Positions 1 through 9,200 of a DNA stretch of 64,000 bases are shown here, one piece after another. This DNA is from Gammaproteobacteria bacterium (GTDB lineage Bacteria > Pseudomonadota > Gammaproteobacteria > JAKDMP01), in contig JALUYA010000009.1 of assembly GCA_027018875.1 (NCBI GenBank), forward strand, positions 34,019 through 98,018, read 5' to 3'. Numbering within the stretch: the first letter of the stretch is position 1; each line of letters starts with the position of its first letter. Below the pieces are notes generated by a model. That model made no database searches. It was not told the DNA's origin and saw nothing but the letters and a program-made list of their open reading frames with translations. The position numbers were made by a program, and so were the translations under genes.

Positions 1-209
1 CCATACCCGGCCACCCGTCCAGGATCGAAATCTGCGAAGGCCACCCGCAAGGCCTCGCGCTTGTAGAGTACCGTACGCCAGGAAAGTCCGGCCTGAAAGG
101 CTTCGAGGCACAAGCGCTCGTACATGCCGCGCTCATCAGTAACCGGGCACCCCCACTCCTCGTCGTGATAGCGAAGCATCAGCGGATCACCGGAGCCGAA
201 ACAGCGCAT
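1..209 (-). CDS. tag: DNA-3-methyladenine glycosylase I (partial, N-terminal 69 residues)
   Basis: Not in the ORF track because it runs off the left edge. Reading the minus strand from the ATG at 209 gives MRCFGSGDPLMLRYHDEEWG, then LEAFQAGLSW and KREALRVAF, which are the N-terminal signatures of Tag. The family removes 3-methyladenine from alkylated DNA. Cys3 and His15 correspond to the first two zinc ligands of the family, and E36 lies in the LExxQAGLSW active-site segment. The ATG shares its A with the TAA stop of the upstream diguanylate cyclase gene (TAATG), so the two are probably translationally coupled. The C-terminal half, including the remaining zinc ligands, lies outside the window. 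Confidence 0.9.
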   Translation of the reverse strand, partial: MRCFGSGDPLMLRYHDEEWGCPVTDERGMYERLCLEAFQAGLSWRTVLYKREALRVAFADFDPGRVAGY

Positions 210-1414
210 TAAACGCCTGTTTCCCGGGGATTCTCCATCCCTTTCCCACCACCCGGCACGCTTTTTGGATCATCGGCCAGGACATAACAATTTCTCCCCT
301 TGCGCTTGGCCCGGTAGAGCGCGGCATCGGCACGGCGCAGAAGTTGATCCACCGACTCGCCCGGGCGATAACAGGCAAGACCCGCAGAAACCGCCAAGGG
401 AATCGGACCATGTGAGGTCGGGATCGGGGAGCCGCTCACGGCCCGCAGGATGCGCTCGGCTACCCTGGCACCCCCCTGGATCCTCGTATTCCCGAGGAGC
501 AGTAAAAATTCCTCCCCGCCCCAACGGCTGCAATCCCCACTGGGGCTGTCCACCCCCAGCCGATCAATACAACGGATTTCGGCGCTTACCCGGCAAACGA
601 ATTGCTGCAGCACCTCATCCCCCACGGCGTGCCCGTAGGTATCGTTGATCCGCTTGAAATGATCGAGGTCAAGCATTACCACGACAAACGGGGATCGTGC
701 TCGTTCGGCCCGATCGCGCTCCTCGTAAAGCAGCTCGTCCATGCGCCGGCGGTTGTAAAGACCGGTGAGCCCGTCATGGGTGGCCACTTCCCGGAGGCGC
801 TTCGTCGTCTCGCGAAGCTCCCGGTTGCGCTCCGCGATCCGGACACGTAGGCTGCTCACATAGGCCGCAAAAAATGTGACCCAGGCCACCAATATGCCAT
901 ACATGGCAATCCGAGCTACCGAGTCATGAACCGTAAGGCCCACCTCGTGAGAGTGCAGAAAAAAGGCCGCGGAATAGCCTCCGTAACCGAGAACGGCAAT
1001 CGGCACCAGTTCCCGCAGGCCAAGCTTTAAGCTCCCGAACAAGAGCGTGATGATAAGCCCCAAGAGGAAAAAATCCTGGCTTAGCAGAGTTTGCGCAAAC
1101 CACAACAGTCCCAGCAGAAACGCGATCGCAACCGAGATATGTATCCCGGTGAAACTGGGATCGCGCAGCCGCAAATTAAGCCCACTGAGAATCCAAACCA
1201 CAAAACCAAGATTGACCGCCAGCACACCGAATGCTATGCCCACAAAGATGGGAGGAGCCAGCACCAGGGCCCCAGTCGAACGAAAATAGGCCGCAATGCC
1301 CAGGTACATGAGCCAACCGAAACTTGCCAGCAACAGGCGCCGCAATCGCAGCCGCTGCGCGGCGGCAATGCGCCGCGCATCCGGTTTCGTTGCCACTGCC
1401 GCTTGCAAATTCAC
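209..1414 (-). CDS. Membrane-anchored diguanylate cyclase (GGDEF domain)
   Basis: A 401-residue protein predicted to make cyclic di-GMP from two GTP at the inner membrane. Residues about 25-190 hold roughly six hydrophobic segments, a MASE-like sensory module without a recognisable ligand site. A short charged linker leads to the GGDEF domain from about residue 210: DGLTGLYNRR, DLDHFKRINDTYGH and the active-site RWGGEEF (GGEEF at 299-303) are intact, so catalysis is expected. An RxxD (RCID, 281-284) resembles the product-inhibition I-site, but 14 residues separate it from GGEEF instead of the usual five, so feedback inhibition may be altered or absent. It lies downstream of the M48 protease gene on the same strand, and its stop overlaps the tag start. 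Confidence 0.9.
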   Translation of the reverse strand: MNLQAAVATKPDARRIAAAQRLRLRRLLLASFGWLMYLGIAAYFRSTGALVLAPPIFVGIAFGVLAVNLGFVVWILSGLNLRLRDPSFTGIHISVAIAFLLGLLWFAQTLLSQDFFLLGLIITLLFGSLKLGLRELVPIAVLGYGGYSAAFFLHSHEVGLTVHDSVARIAMYGILVAWVTFFAAYVSSLRVRIAERNRELRETTKRLREVATHDGLTGLYNRRRMDELLYEERDRAERARSPFVVVMLDLDHFKRINDTYGHAVGDEVLQQFVCRVSAEIRCIDRLGVDSPSGDCSRWGGEEFLLLLGNTRIQGGARVAERILRAVSGSPIPTSHGPIPLAVSAGLACYRPGESVDQLLRRADAALYRAKRKGRNCYVLADDPKSVPGGGKGMENPRETGV

Positions 1415-1645
1415 GCCTGGTCTCCAATCATTCTGGAATCAGTTTAGCCAATTCTTTGACGTTGCCGCTTTCGATCTCTCCTTTGCGCTCCGGTGCAGCC
1501 CCGCTACACGCAAAACCCCGCGGCGGGAGCCCCATTGTGATTGCTCCGCTTTTTTACTTCCCCGGTTACAGACTCTCGTTCAATGGCTGCAGAAATAGGT
1601 AATAACGACAACCCAGATCCAAGTACACTCTGTAAAATCAGGTGG

Positions 1646-2854
1646 TTACTTCACCTGGTGCTCGCGGCCACAATTGGGGCAAATCACGGTATTCTTGGGG
1701 AAATCCGGCGGCGCCTTGAGTGTATTGCCGCAGGGACAGGCGATGAAGCGGTACCCCCGGGCGCGCCACAAGGCATCGGTGCTTGCCCGCACCCGTTCCC
1801 CATGGCTGGCCAGGGATGGTTCGGCGTGCGCCGGCAGCGGCATCGAGTCCGGCTGCCCGGGAGCGATGATCCCCAATCCCTTGACGCCGACGGTGCGCCC
1901 GGTGACTTGGCTAAATGCCGTCGCGTAGCCCGCAAACCCAGCCTCTCCCGCCATCGAGCGCAAGATCCGGACCCGCTCGGAGATGGGCGGGTGGGTGCTG
2001 GTCAAATCCGCCAGTCCCCGCTTGGAAGGCTTGAGCGGATTGGCAATATACAATCCCGCCGTCGCCCGATTGGCCCGCGGTAGGGGCACGCTTGAGGAGG
2101 AGATCTTCTCCAATGCCCGCGCCAGAGCTTCCGGGTTACGGGTATAAAGCGCCGAGGATGCATCGGCCAGGTATTCGCGTCTTCGCGACAAGGCAAAGTA
2201 AAGCAATTGGGCGAAGATCGGTGCCAGAATCATTAAAGCCAGCGCTACCACGAGCAAAATCATCTGCCCCTGTCCACCGCCATCGGAGGAGGTGCGCCGG
2301 CGCCCGCCCATACCCCCCAGAAAAACTCCATACACGCCCAGGTCCGCCAGCATCACGATCGCGCCCAGCATTACGGTGGCAAGCGTCATATAGAGAATAT
2401 CCCGATTGGCCACATGGCCCATCTCATGGCCGATCACCCCCTGCAGCTCATCCCGGTTGAGGCGCTCCAGCAAGCCCGCGGTGACCGCGATCTTGGCATG
2501 TTCGGGATCCCGCCCGGTTGCAAAGGCATTCGCAGCATCGGCGTCGATAATATACACTTCGGGGGCCTTAGGCAGCCCCGCGGCAATAGTCATCTCCTCG
2601 ACAATATTGAACAGCACCGGGTGGTCATCGTGTTTGATTCGGCGTGCGCCGCTGGCCTGGAGAATCATCGCGTCCCCGCCATACCACGAACCGATCCCAA
2701 TAAAAAATGCAGCCACCAGCGCCAACCCGACCCCCGTGACCGGTGAGCCGAGAAACGCCCCGCCGAGTGCATAGCCGAGCCCTACCATGAGCGCCACCAT
2801 CAGGATCATCAGCACCAGCGCCCGACGCCGGTTGGCGCGAATCAATTCAAACAT
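1646..2854 (-). CDS. M48-family (HtpX-like) membrane metalloprotease with C-terminal zinc ribbon
   Basis: A 402-residue zinc-dependent endopeptidase of the HtpX type, expected to act on misfolded membrane proteins. Two hydrophobic segments lie at residues 13-58. The zinc motif is IGHEMGH (H143, E144, H147), and SRRREYLADASSA further on supplies the likely third ligand. Two more hydrophobic stretches lie between about 155 and 220. Unlike E. coli HtpX (about 290 residues), it has an extra C-terminal domain ending in a four-cysteine zinc ribbon (CPCGNTLKAPPDFPKNTVICPNC). It follows the lemA-like gene by 137 bp on the same strand. LemA/HtpX gene pairs are common in bacteria, so the two proteins probably work in the same membrane-quality process. 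The symbol htpX is withheld because of the extra domain. Confidence 0.88.
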   Translation of the reverse strand: MFELIRANRRRALVLMILMVALMVGLGYALGGAFLGSPVTGVGLALVAAFFIGIGSWYGGDAMILQASGARRIKHDDHPVLFNIVEEMTIAAGLPKAPEVYIIDADAANAFATGRDPEHAKIAVTAGLLERLNRDELQGVIGHEMGHVANRDILYMTLATVMLGAIVMLADLGVYGVFLGGMGGRRRTSSDGGGQGQMILLVVALALMILAPIFAQLLYFALSRRREYLADASSALYTRNPEALARALEKISSSSVPLPRANRATAGLYIANPLKPSKRGLADLTSTHPPISERVRILRSMAGEAGFAGYATAFSQVTGRTVGVKGLGIIAPGQPDSMPLPAHAEPSLASHGERVRASTDALWRARGYRFIACPCGNTLKAPPDFPKNTVICPNCGREHQVK

Positions 2855-2991
2855 ATTCCGCCCCCCTCACCCTTTTTCATAATCCGCTGCCTAGCCCGAG
2901 GCCAACGCCCCGGCCCCGGCCTTGTCGAAACCCCGGGGTTGCCCCGCCCGCCGCGGTGTTCTCCGGCAACTCCCGGTCTCAACCTTTGACC

Positions 2992-3570
2992 TCAAGAACC
3001 GCCTCCGCCGGGGAAGCTGACCTTGGGTACTTCACGTTCCGCCGGCGCCTCGATCTCGAAAGATTCAGACGGCTTGAAGTGGAACATACCGGCCATAAAA
3101 TTAGAGGGAAACATCTGGATCTTGTTGTTGTAGTTCATCACCGAATCGTTGTAGAACTGACGGGCAAAGCTGATCCGATTCTCGGTCGAGGAGATCTCTT
3201 CCTGTAGCGCCAAAAAGTTCTGATTTGCCTTCAGATCCGGATAACTCTCCGCTACCGCAAACAAGGATCGCAGTGTTTGCGTCAGCATGTTTTCCGCCTT
3301 TGCCTGCTCGGCGACGGATCCTCCTGACAGATTGATCGCCTGCTGGCGGGCGGCGGTCACGCTTTCGAGCGTCTGGCGCTCATGGCGCATATATCCCTTG
3401 ACCGTCTCCACCAGGTTAGGAATCAGATCATGGCGTCGCTTGAGCTGAACATCAATCTGTGCCCAGGCATTTTTTACCTGGTTCCGTAGTTTCACCAACG
3501 CGTTGTACATGCCGATCATCATTAGAATCAGCAGTACGACGACGCCTATACCTATCCACCCACCGATCAT
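2992..3570 (-). CDS. LemA family protein
   Basis: A 192-residue protein with one N-terminal membrane segment ([21 protein letters not shown]) and a long helical body typical of Lem[32 protein letters not shown], then [19 protein letters not shown], which is the family signature. The molecular role of LemA is not settled. The start is firm: a strong GAGGAG ribosome site lies inside the end of the upstream zinc-ribbon gene, and its ATG overlaps that gene's TGA (ATGA). The C-terminal tail ends in PGGGGS. Its place between a zinc-ribbon protein and an M48 protease gene suggests a three-gene unit. Confidence 0.92.
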   Translation of the reverse strand: MIGGWIGIGVVVLLILMMIGMYNALVKLRNQVKNAWAQIDVQLKRRHDLIPNLVETVKGYMRHERQTLESVTAARQQAINLSGGSVAEQAKAENMLTQTLRSLFAVAESYPDLKANQNFLALQEEISSTENRISFARQFYNDSVMNYNNKIQMFPSNFMAGMFHFKPSESFEIEAPAEREVPKVSFPGGGGS

Positions 3571-3980
3571 GGTTTTTTCTCCTCATTAAGCGACGGCCGG
3601 AAAATCCGCCCTAAAAACGCATGAACACGGTGCTCGGCTGTATCGCCGGGTACCAGCCCCTGCAAAAAAATACCCAGTTCGCCAGCATCGAACCATATCC
3701 CATGCTCCGAACAACGGTCGATCAAAACCATTTGATCCCCACCGATCCGGCGCTTATTCATTTTCCGCCGACAGCGGGGACAATGCCGAAGTTTCTCGGT
3801 ACCCGGACTCGCCGGTATTCCGCCCAGCGCCGCGGGATCCGGCATCGCGTGCAGCTGTTCGGCGAGCAACTCCAATTCTCCGGCATCGAACCATACGCCG
3901 CGGCAGACAGCGCACCAGTCGAGTTCGATGCCGTCGCGTTCAATGACAAGCAATACTTCGCTACAGGCGGGACATTTCAT
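3567..3980 (-). CDS. Zinc-ribbon protein with two TFIIB-type zinc fingers
   Basis: The ORF track starts at 4064, but that extension lies inside hutU; I choose the ATG at 3980 ([11 protein letters not shown]), which gives 137 residues beginning 10 bp after the hutU stop. Two repeats are visible: [24 protein letters not shown] and [26 protein letters not shown]. Each has the CxxC pair and the WFDAGEL motif of the zf-TFIIB family. The second repeat has a modified second knuckle, CSEH instead of CxxC. Function is unknown. The gene overlaps the lemA-like gene by four bases, so it probably belongs to the LemA/M48 membrane unit and not to histidine breakdown. Confidence 0.8.
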   Translation of the reverse strand: MKCPACSEVLLVIERDGIELDWCAVCRGVWFDAGELELLAEQLHAMPDPAALGGIPASPGTEKLRHCPRCRRKMNKRRIGGDQMVLIDRCSEHGIWFDAGELGIFLQGLVPGDTAEHRVHAFLGRIFRPSLNEEKKP

Positions 3981-3990
3981 CGCGGTGAAC

Positions 3991-5652
3991 TCAATCCACC
4001 ATGGGTAAATCGAGGCCGCGGGCCCGCGCCGTCTCGATCGCCCGGGGATAACCGGCATCGGCATGGCGCATCACTCCGGTTCCCGGATCGTTGACAAGCA
4101 CCCGCGCCAGGGCCCGCTCGGCCCGGTCGCTGCCGTCGGCCACAATCACCACTCCCGCGTGCAACGCATACCCCATGCCGACCCCACCACCGTGATGAAA
4201 GCTCACCCATGAGGCACCGCTGGCGGTGTTGAGCAAGGCATTCAGAATCGGCCAGTCGGCCACGGCATCGGAGCCGTCGCGCATCGCCTCGGTCTCACGG
4301 TAAGGCGATGCAACCGAGCCCCCGTCTAGATGATCCCGCCCGATCACGATCGGGGCCTTAAGCTCCCCCTTGCGCACCATCTCGTTGAAGGCGAGCCCGA
4401 GCCGGTCGCGTTCGCGATACCCGAGCCAGCAGATACGGCAAGGCAGGCCCTGGAAATGAATCCGCTCGTGGGCCATATCAAGCCAGTTATGCAGATGCCG
4501 GTCATCGGGAAACAGGGCCTTGGCCTTGGCATCGGTGCGATAGATATCCTCGGGATCTCCCGACAGCGCCGCCCAGCGGAAGGGCCCCTTGCCTTCACAG
4601 AACAGCATGCGCATATAGAGCGGTACGAACCCCTTGAAATCAAAGGCATTTTCCACCCCGGCCTTGCGAGCCATGGCGCGGATGTTGTTGCCATAATCGA
4701 AGGTCGGAATCCCCCGGGCATGAAACCCGAGCATTGCCCGTACGTGACGGGCAATGGAGCGCATCGCCAGGTCGGTGTATTTTTGTGGATCGGAGGCACG
4801 CAGACTTGCCGCCCGGGTAACGTCATAACCGACCGGGATGTAACCGTTCAACGGATCATGCGCCGATGTCTGGTCGGTGACCAGGTCCGGCTGCATCTCA
4901 CCCGCCCCGATCTCCTCGAACATTTCGGCGGCATTGCCGAGCACCCCGACGGAGACGGCCTCTCCCCGGCCACAGGCATCACGAATTATGTCCAGGGCTT
5001 GCGGCAAGGAGTCGGCACGCCGGTCAAGATACCCGCTCGCCAGGCGTTTTTCGATCCGCGCCGGATCCACCTCGACGGCAAGACAGCAAAGCCCCGCAAA
5101 CACGGCGGCAAGGGGTTGCGCGGCCCCCATGCCGCCCAGGCCGCCGGTGAGCAGCCAGCGCCCCCGCGCCTCGCCGCCATAGTGGCGGCGCACCGCCTCG
5201 GCAAAGGTCTCGTAGGTGCCCTGAACGATTCCCTGCGAGCCGATGTAGATCCACGATCCCGCGGTCATCTGCCCGAACATCATCAATCCCTTGCGATCCA
5301 GTTCAAAAAAGTGTCCCCAGGTGGCCCACTTCGGCACCAGATTGGAATTGGCGATCAGCACCCGGGGGGCATCCTCGCGGGTGCGAAACACGCCGACCGG
5401 TTTGCCCGACTGGATCAACAATGTCTCGTCGTTCTCGAGTCGCTTCAGGGTGGCCACGATGGCGTCAAAGGACTCCCAGTCCCGCGCCGCGCGGCCAATA
5501 CCACCGTAAACCACGAGTTCGTGGGGATTCTCACCTACCTCGGGATCGAGGTTGTTGTGCAGCATCCGCAGCGCGGCCTCCTGCACCCAACCCTTACAGG
5601 ATAAATCCGGCCCCGTCGGGGCCCGCAACTCGACATCACGAAAACGTGTCAT
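3991..5652 (-). CDS. hutU: Urocanate hydratase (urocanase)
   Basis: A 553-residue protein, the normal family length, converting urocanate to imidazolonepropionate with NAD+ as a tightly bound electrophile in the second step of histidine degradation. Signatures read along the sequence include [23 protein letters not shown] (nucleotide-binding glycine loop), [34 protein letters not shown] with the conserved cysteine, and [17 protein letters not shown]. An excellent AAGGAGATG ribosome site precedes the ATG. No hutH, hutI, hutG or hutC is present in the window, so it stands apart from a hut operon. A run of zinc-ribbon, lemA-like and M48 genes follows with small gaps. Confidence 0.96.
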   Translation of the reverse strand: MTRFRDVELRAPTGPDLSCKGWVQEAALRMLHNNLDPEVGENPHELVVYGGIGRAARDWESFDAIVATLKRLENDETLLIQSGKPVGVFRTREDAPRVLIANSNLVPKWATWGHFFELDRKGLMMFGQMTAGSWIYIGSQGIVQGTYETFAEAVRRHYGGEARGRWLLTGGLGGMGAAQPLAAVFAGLCCLAVEVDPARIEKRLASGYLDRRADSLPQALDIIRDACGRGEAVSVGVLGNAAEMFEEIGAGEMQPDLVTDQTSAHDPLNGYIPVGYDVTRAASLRASDPQKYTDLAMRSIARHVRAMLGFHARGIPTFDYGNNIRAMARKAGVENAFDFKGFVPLYMRMLFCEGKGPFRWAALSGDPEDIYRTDAKAKALFPDDRHLHNWLDMAHERIHFQGLPCRICWLGYRERDRLGLAFNEMVRKGELKAPIVIGRDHLDGGSVASPYRETEAMRDGSDAVADWPILNALLNTASGASWVSFHHGGGVGMGYALHAGVVIVADGSDRAERALARVLVNDPGTGVMRHADAGYPRAIETARARGLDLPMVD

Positions 5653-6188
5653 TGTTCATCTCCTTGGATGCTATACCGAACCGTTGTGGGTTACGGGAAA
5701 TAAAGCACGCCGCGGCGGTACCACTCCAATCGAATCACCACGGTACTTGCTCTGTTTGCCTCCGCACCCATCAGCCCCGGCCAATTTCGAAACGCGCCCA
5801 CCGCGATGCGCGTGCCAACCTTGCAGAATCATATCGCGCGCCCGACCGGAACGCTGCTCCAGCCGCCGGGTGCGCCTTGAGCCAGCCGTCACCTTACCGA
5901 TACCCGCGCCAGAAGCGCAACCCCCATCGTGCATCCAGCGGCACCTGGGCCTAAGACCTGCTCTGACCGTGCAAGGGACAGCCGATCTGATGCGCACGGC
6001 ACCGAAAACAAGGAGTTCGCATTCTCCCGAAACCGTGTTTCGCGATGCGCGCGCAGTACCCCCCGATTTGCCGCGATCTATTGGAAACCGCGAAAATCTG
6101 TTATTTTTATAAAAAATGACCTGGCAGATTGCTAAATCGACAGCCTGGGGATTACAAGCGACGGAGACCACCGCGAATCGCGGATCCG

Positions 6189-6217
6189 TTCATTTTGCCC
6201 GAGGGCAATAGCATAAT
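6189..6217 (+). promoter_or_regulatory. Candidate promoter for the oxidoreductase-desulfurase fusion
   Basis: TTCATT, 17 bp, then CATAAT. The -10 is good and the -35 is weak. A start near 6224 would give a leader of about 70 nt and excludes the longer ORF start at 6129. Confidence 0.3.
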
Positions 6218-6221
6218 TCCC

Positions 6222-6237
6222 GGGCCGGATCCGGCCC
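6222..6237. repeat. Perfect 16-bp palindrome upstream of the fusion gene
   Basis: GGGCCGGATCCGGCCC is self-complementary over 16 bp, 57 bp before the chosen ATG. It may be a protein-binding site or, if transcribed, a leader hairpin. No known operator is recognised. Confidence 0.5.
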
Positions 6238-6293
6238 CTGGGCAGCCCGGGGATCCAGGATATCGATTCCGATCGCCACGGATACGGGACGAA

Positions 6294-9200
6294 ATGATGG
6301 ACAAAGAAGATGGTATGGAAACCCGGCGCGGCATTTGCGGCATCTGCCCGGCGGGCTGTTGGGTCAAGGTAGGCCTGCGCCACGGTAGGCTGGAGACGAT
6401 AGCCGCCGATGAGGGTCACCCGCTGGGGATGATCTGCCGCCGCGGGCAACACGCCGCGGAAATCATCTATTCCGAAAACCGCCTGCGTTATCCGCAAAGG
6501 CGCGTCGGCTCCAAGGGTGGTTTCAAGTTTAAGCGTATCAGTTGGGATGAAGCCTATGCTCATATCGTCCAGCGCCTGAACGCCATCAAGGCCGAATCCG
6601 GATCCGAGGCCCTGGCCGTGTACACCGGGCGCGGGGCCTTCGAGCTTTCCCTGTGTGACATCTTCCAACCCAAGGGCGTGGCCGTGTCCTCGGCCTCCAG
6701 CGTGCTGTTTCCCTTCGGTTCGCCCAACACCATGGGCGTAGGGGCGCTGTGTTATGTCTCCTTCGCCATGATGGCGCCGCACCTCACCATGGGCCGCATG
6801 CTGATCAATATGTTTGCCGACATGGAGAACGCGCAGCTGCTGGTGGTCTGGGGAACCAACCCGGCTACCGATTCGCCGCCGCTGGACATGCAGCGCTTGG
6901 AACAAGCGCGAAAACGGGGCGCCGAGATCGTGGTTATCGATCCGCGGCGCACCGAGACGGTGCAGCGCTGCGCGGCCGAATGGATCCCTCTCCGGCCGGG
7001 TACCGACGGGGCGCTGGCCCTGGGGCTGATTCAAGTGATGCTGGAAGAAGAACTGTACGACGAGCACTTCGCCGAGAATTGGACCCTGGGCTTCGACGAG
7101 TTGGCACAATATGCGCAGCACTTCCGTCCCGAAGTGGTGGAGTCGATCACCGGCGTGGCAGCGGCCACGGTTCGCCGCCTGGCCCGGCGCATCTGCACCG
7201 CTACCGGTGCGGCACCGGTGATGTATACCGGGCTGGAGTATTCCAACTCCGGCATCCAGGCCATCCGTGCGGTGTTCACCTTGTGGGCCCTGGCGGGCCA
7301 ACTGGATGTGCCGGGCGGCTTAGGGCTGGCCATGCAGGGCTCCCATTTCCCCATCAATCGCTCGGGGCATCTAGCCAATCCCGATCTGTCCCGGGCCGTC
7401 GCCCGCGACCGTTTCCCCCTCTATAGCAAATACCGCGGTGAATCCCACGCCAGCGGGTTGGTGGACGCGGTGCTGCATCACCAGCCCTACGCCATCCGTG
7501 GCCTCATTGTCCACGGCGCCTCGGTACTCACCTCCTGGCCGGAGACACCGCGCTGGCGCGAAACCCTGGCCAAACTGGATTTCCTGGTGTGTATCGACCG
7601 CCAACTCACCGCCGATGCGGCCTACGCAGACATCGTGCTGCCGGCCACTACCCTATTCGAAATTAATTCCTATATGACCTATGGCCCCATCTTCCGCCTG
7701 CGTGAACGCCTTGTCGAGCCCGTGGGAGAGGCCCGCAATGATTACCTGATCATGGCCGAGCTTGCGGCGCGGCTTGGCTATGGCGAAGCCTATCCGCAAT
7801 CGGAAGAAGCCTTGCTAAGGCACGTACTGAAAGGTTCTGGTTTCAGCCTCGACCAGGTACGCCGGCGAGGTGGAACCGTCAAGATTCCCACGCCCATGAT
7901 GGAATACAAGAAATGGGAGAAGGGGGGGCTGCGCCCGGACGGGACGCCCGGTTTCGACACGCCCTCGGGCAAGTTCGAAATCCACTCTACCATCCTCGCG
8001 GACTACGGCTATGAGCCTCTGCCCAAGTACACGGAACCGGTGGAAGGTCCACTGGCACGCCCGGACCTGGCGCGGGCCTTCCCGCTGGTGTTCAACTCCG
8101 GCGCTAGGCCGCAGACCGATTTCCGTTCCCAGCACCACGGCATCTCGGGGCTGGCCCGGGACAATCCCGAACCCACGGTGGAGATCAACCGCGTGGATGC
8201 CGAGGCCCGAGGCATCCATAGTGGTGACAAGGTGGAGCTGCGCACGCCCCGCGGCACGGTCCGTTTCCGCGCCCGGGTAACGGACGATATCGTTGCGGGC
8301 GCGGTGGAGGCCAACATGGGCGGCGGCGGACCCGTGGGTCCCGAGGCCTGGCGCGAAACCAACGTCAACGAACTAACGGACCTGGGAAACCACGATGAAA
8401 TCTCTGGCTTTCCGGTATATAAGGCCTTGCTTTGCGAGGTGCTCAAGGTGGCGCCGGGCACCGCGGTCGGGGGCCGTCCCGAAGAGGTCCCGGAGATTTG
8501 TGGCGCACAATGGCGGCGGTCGAAGAAGGCCGAGCCCCGGCGACGTATCTACCTGGACAACAATGCCACCACAGCCCTGGATCCGGGAGTCCGCCTCGCC
8601 ATGGCACCTTATTTGGAGGCGGGGTATGGCAATCCCTCCAGCATCCACGATACCGGCAGGCAGGCGCAGGAGGGACTGGAGCAGGCCCGCCGCCGGGTGG
8701 CACGGCTGATTAACGCCAAACCGCGGCGGGTGATCTTCACCGGCGGCGGTTCGGAAGCGGATAACCTGGCCCTTAAAGGGGTGGCCTTCGCCGCCCAGGG
8801 CCGGGGGCGGCACATCATTACCACCCAGGTGGAACACCCGGCGGTGCTGGGCGCATGTCGCTTTCTCCAAGGCCGAGGTTTCCGCGTCACCTACCTGGAA
8901 GTGGACGCCACGGGCCGACTCGCCCCCGACACCTTGGAGAAGGCGTTAAGCGATGACACGCTGCTCGTCTCGGTGATGGCGGCCAACAACGAAACCGGAA
9001 CGATCTTTCCCATCAGGGCATTGTGTCGCCTGGCTCATGCCCGCGGCGCCCTGTTTCACACCGATGCGGTGCAGGCCGCCGGAAAGATTCCAATCGACGT
9101 GGAAGACTGGGGCGTGGATCTGTTGACCCTATCCGGGCACAAGTTCCACGGACCCAAGGGCGTGGGCGTGCTCTATATGCGCAAGGGAGTGTTACTGGAG

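Larger units (their letters stand above)
5653..6293. other. 640-bp intergenic region between divergent hutU and the oxidoreductase fusion
   Basis: No gene is supported. ORFs on both strands here, such as 5671..6171 minus, look random: no domain, and a composition of frame shadows. A short AT-rich patch (about 6095-6125, TTATTTTTATAAAAAAT) could hold a promoter. A weak promoter match and a perfect 16-bp palindrome lie nearer the plus-strand gene and are listed separately. Confidence 0.5.

Noticed and set aside
4330-5604. 424-residue plus-strand ORF
   Set aside because: Fully antisense to hutU, which is clearly the coding strand; its protein has no family motif.
5671-6171. 166-residue minus-strand ORF upstream of hutU
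   Set aside because: No domain, overlaps the promoter region, and has Arg-rich composition typical of random GC-rich frames.
6132-7301. 389-residue minus-strand ORF
   Set aside because: Antisense shadow of the oxidoreductase domain in GC-rich sequence.
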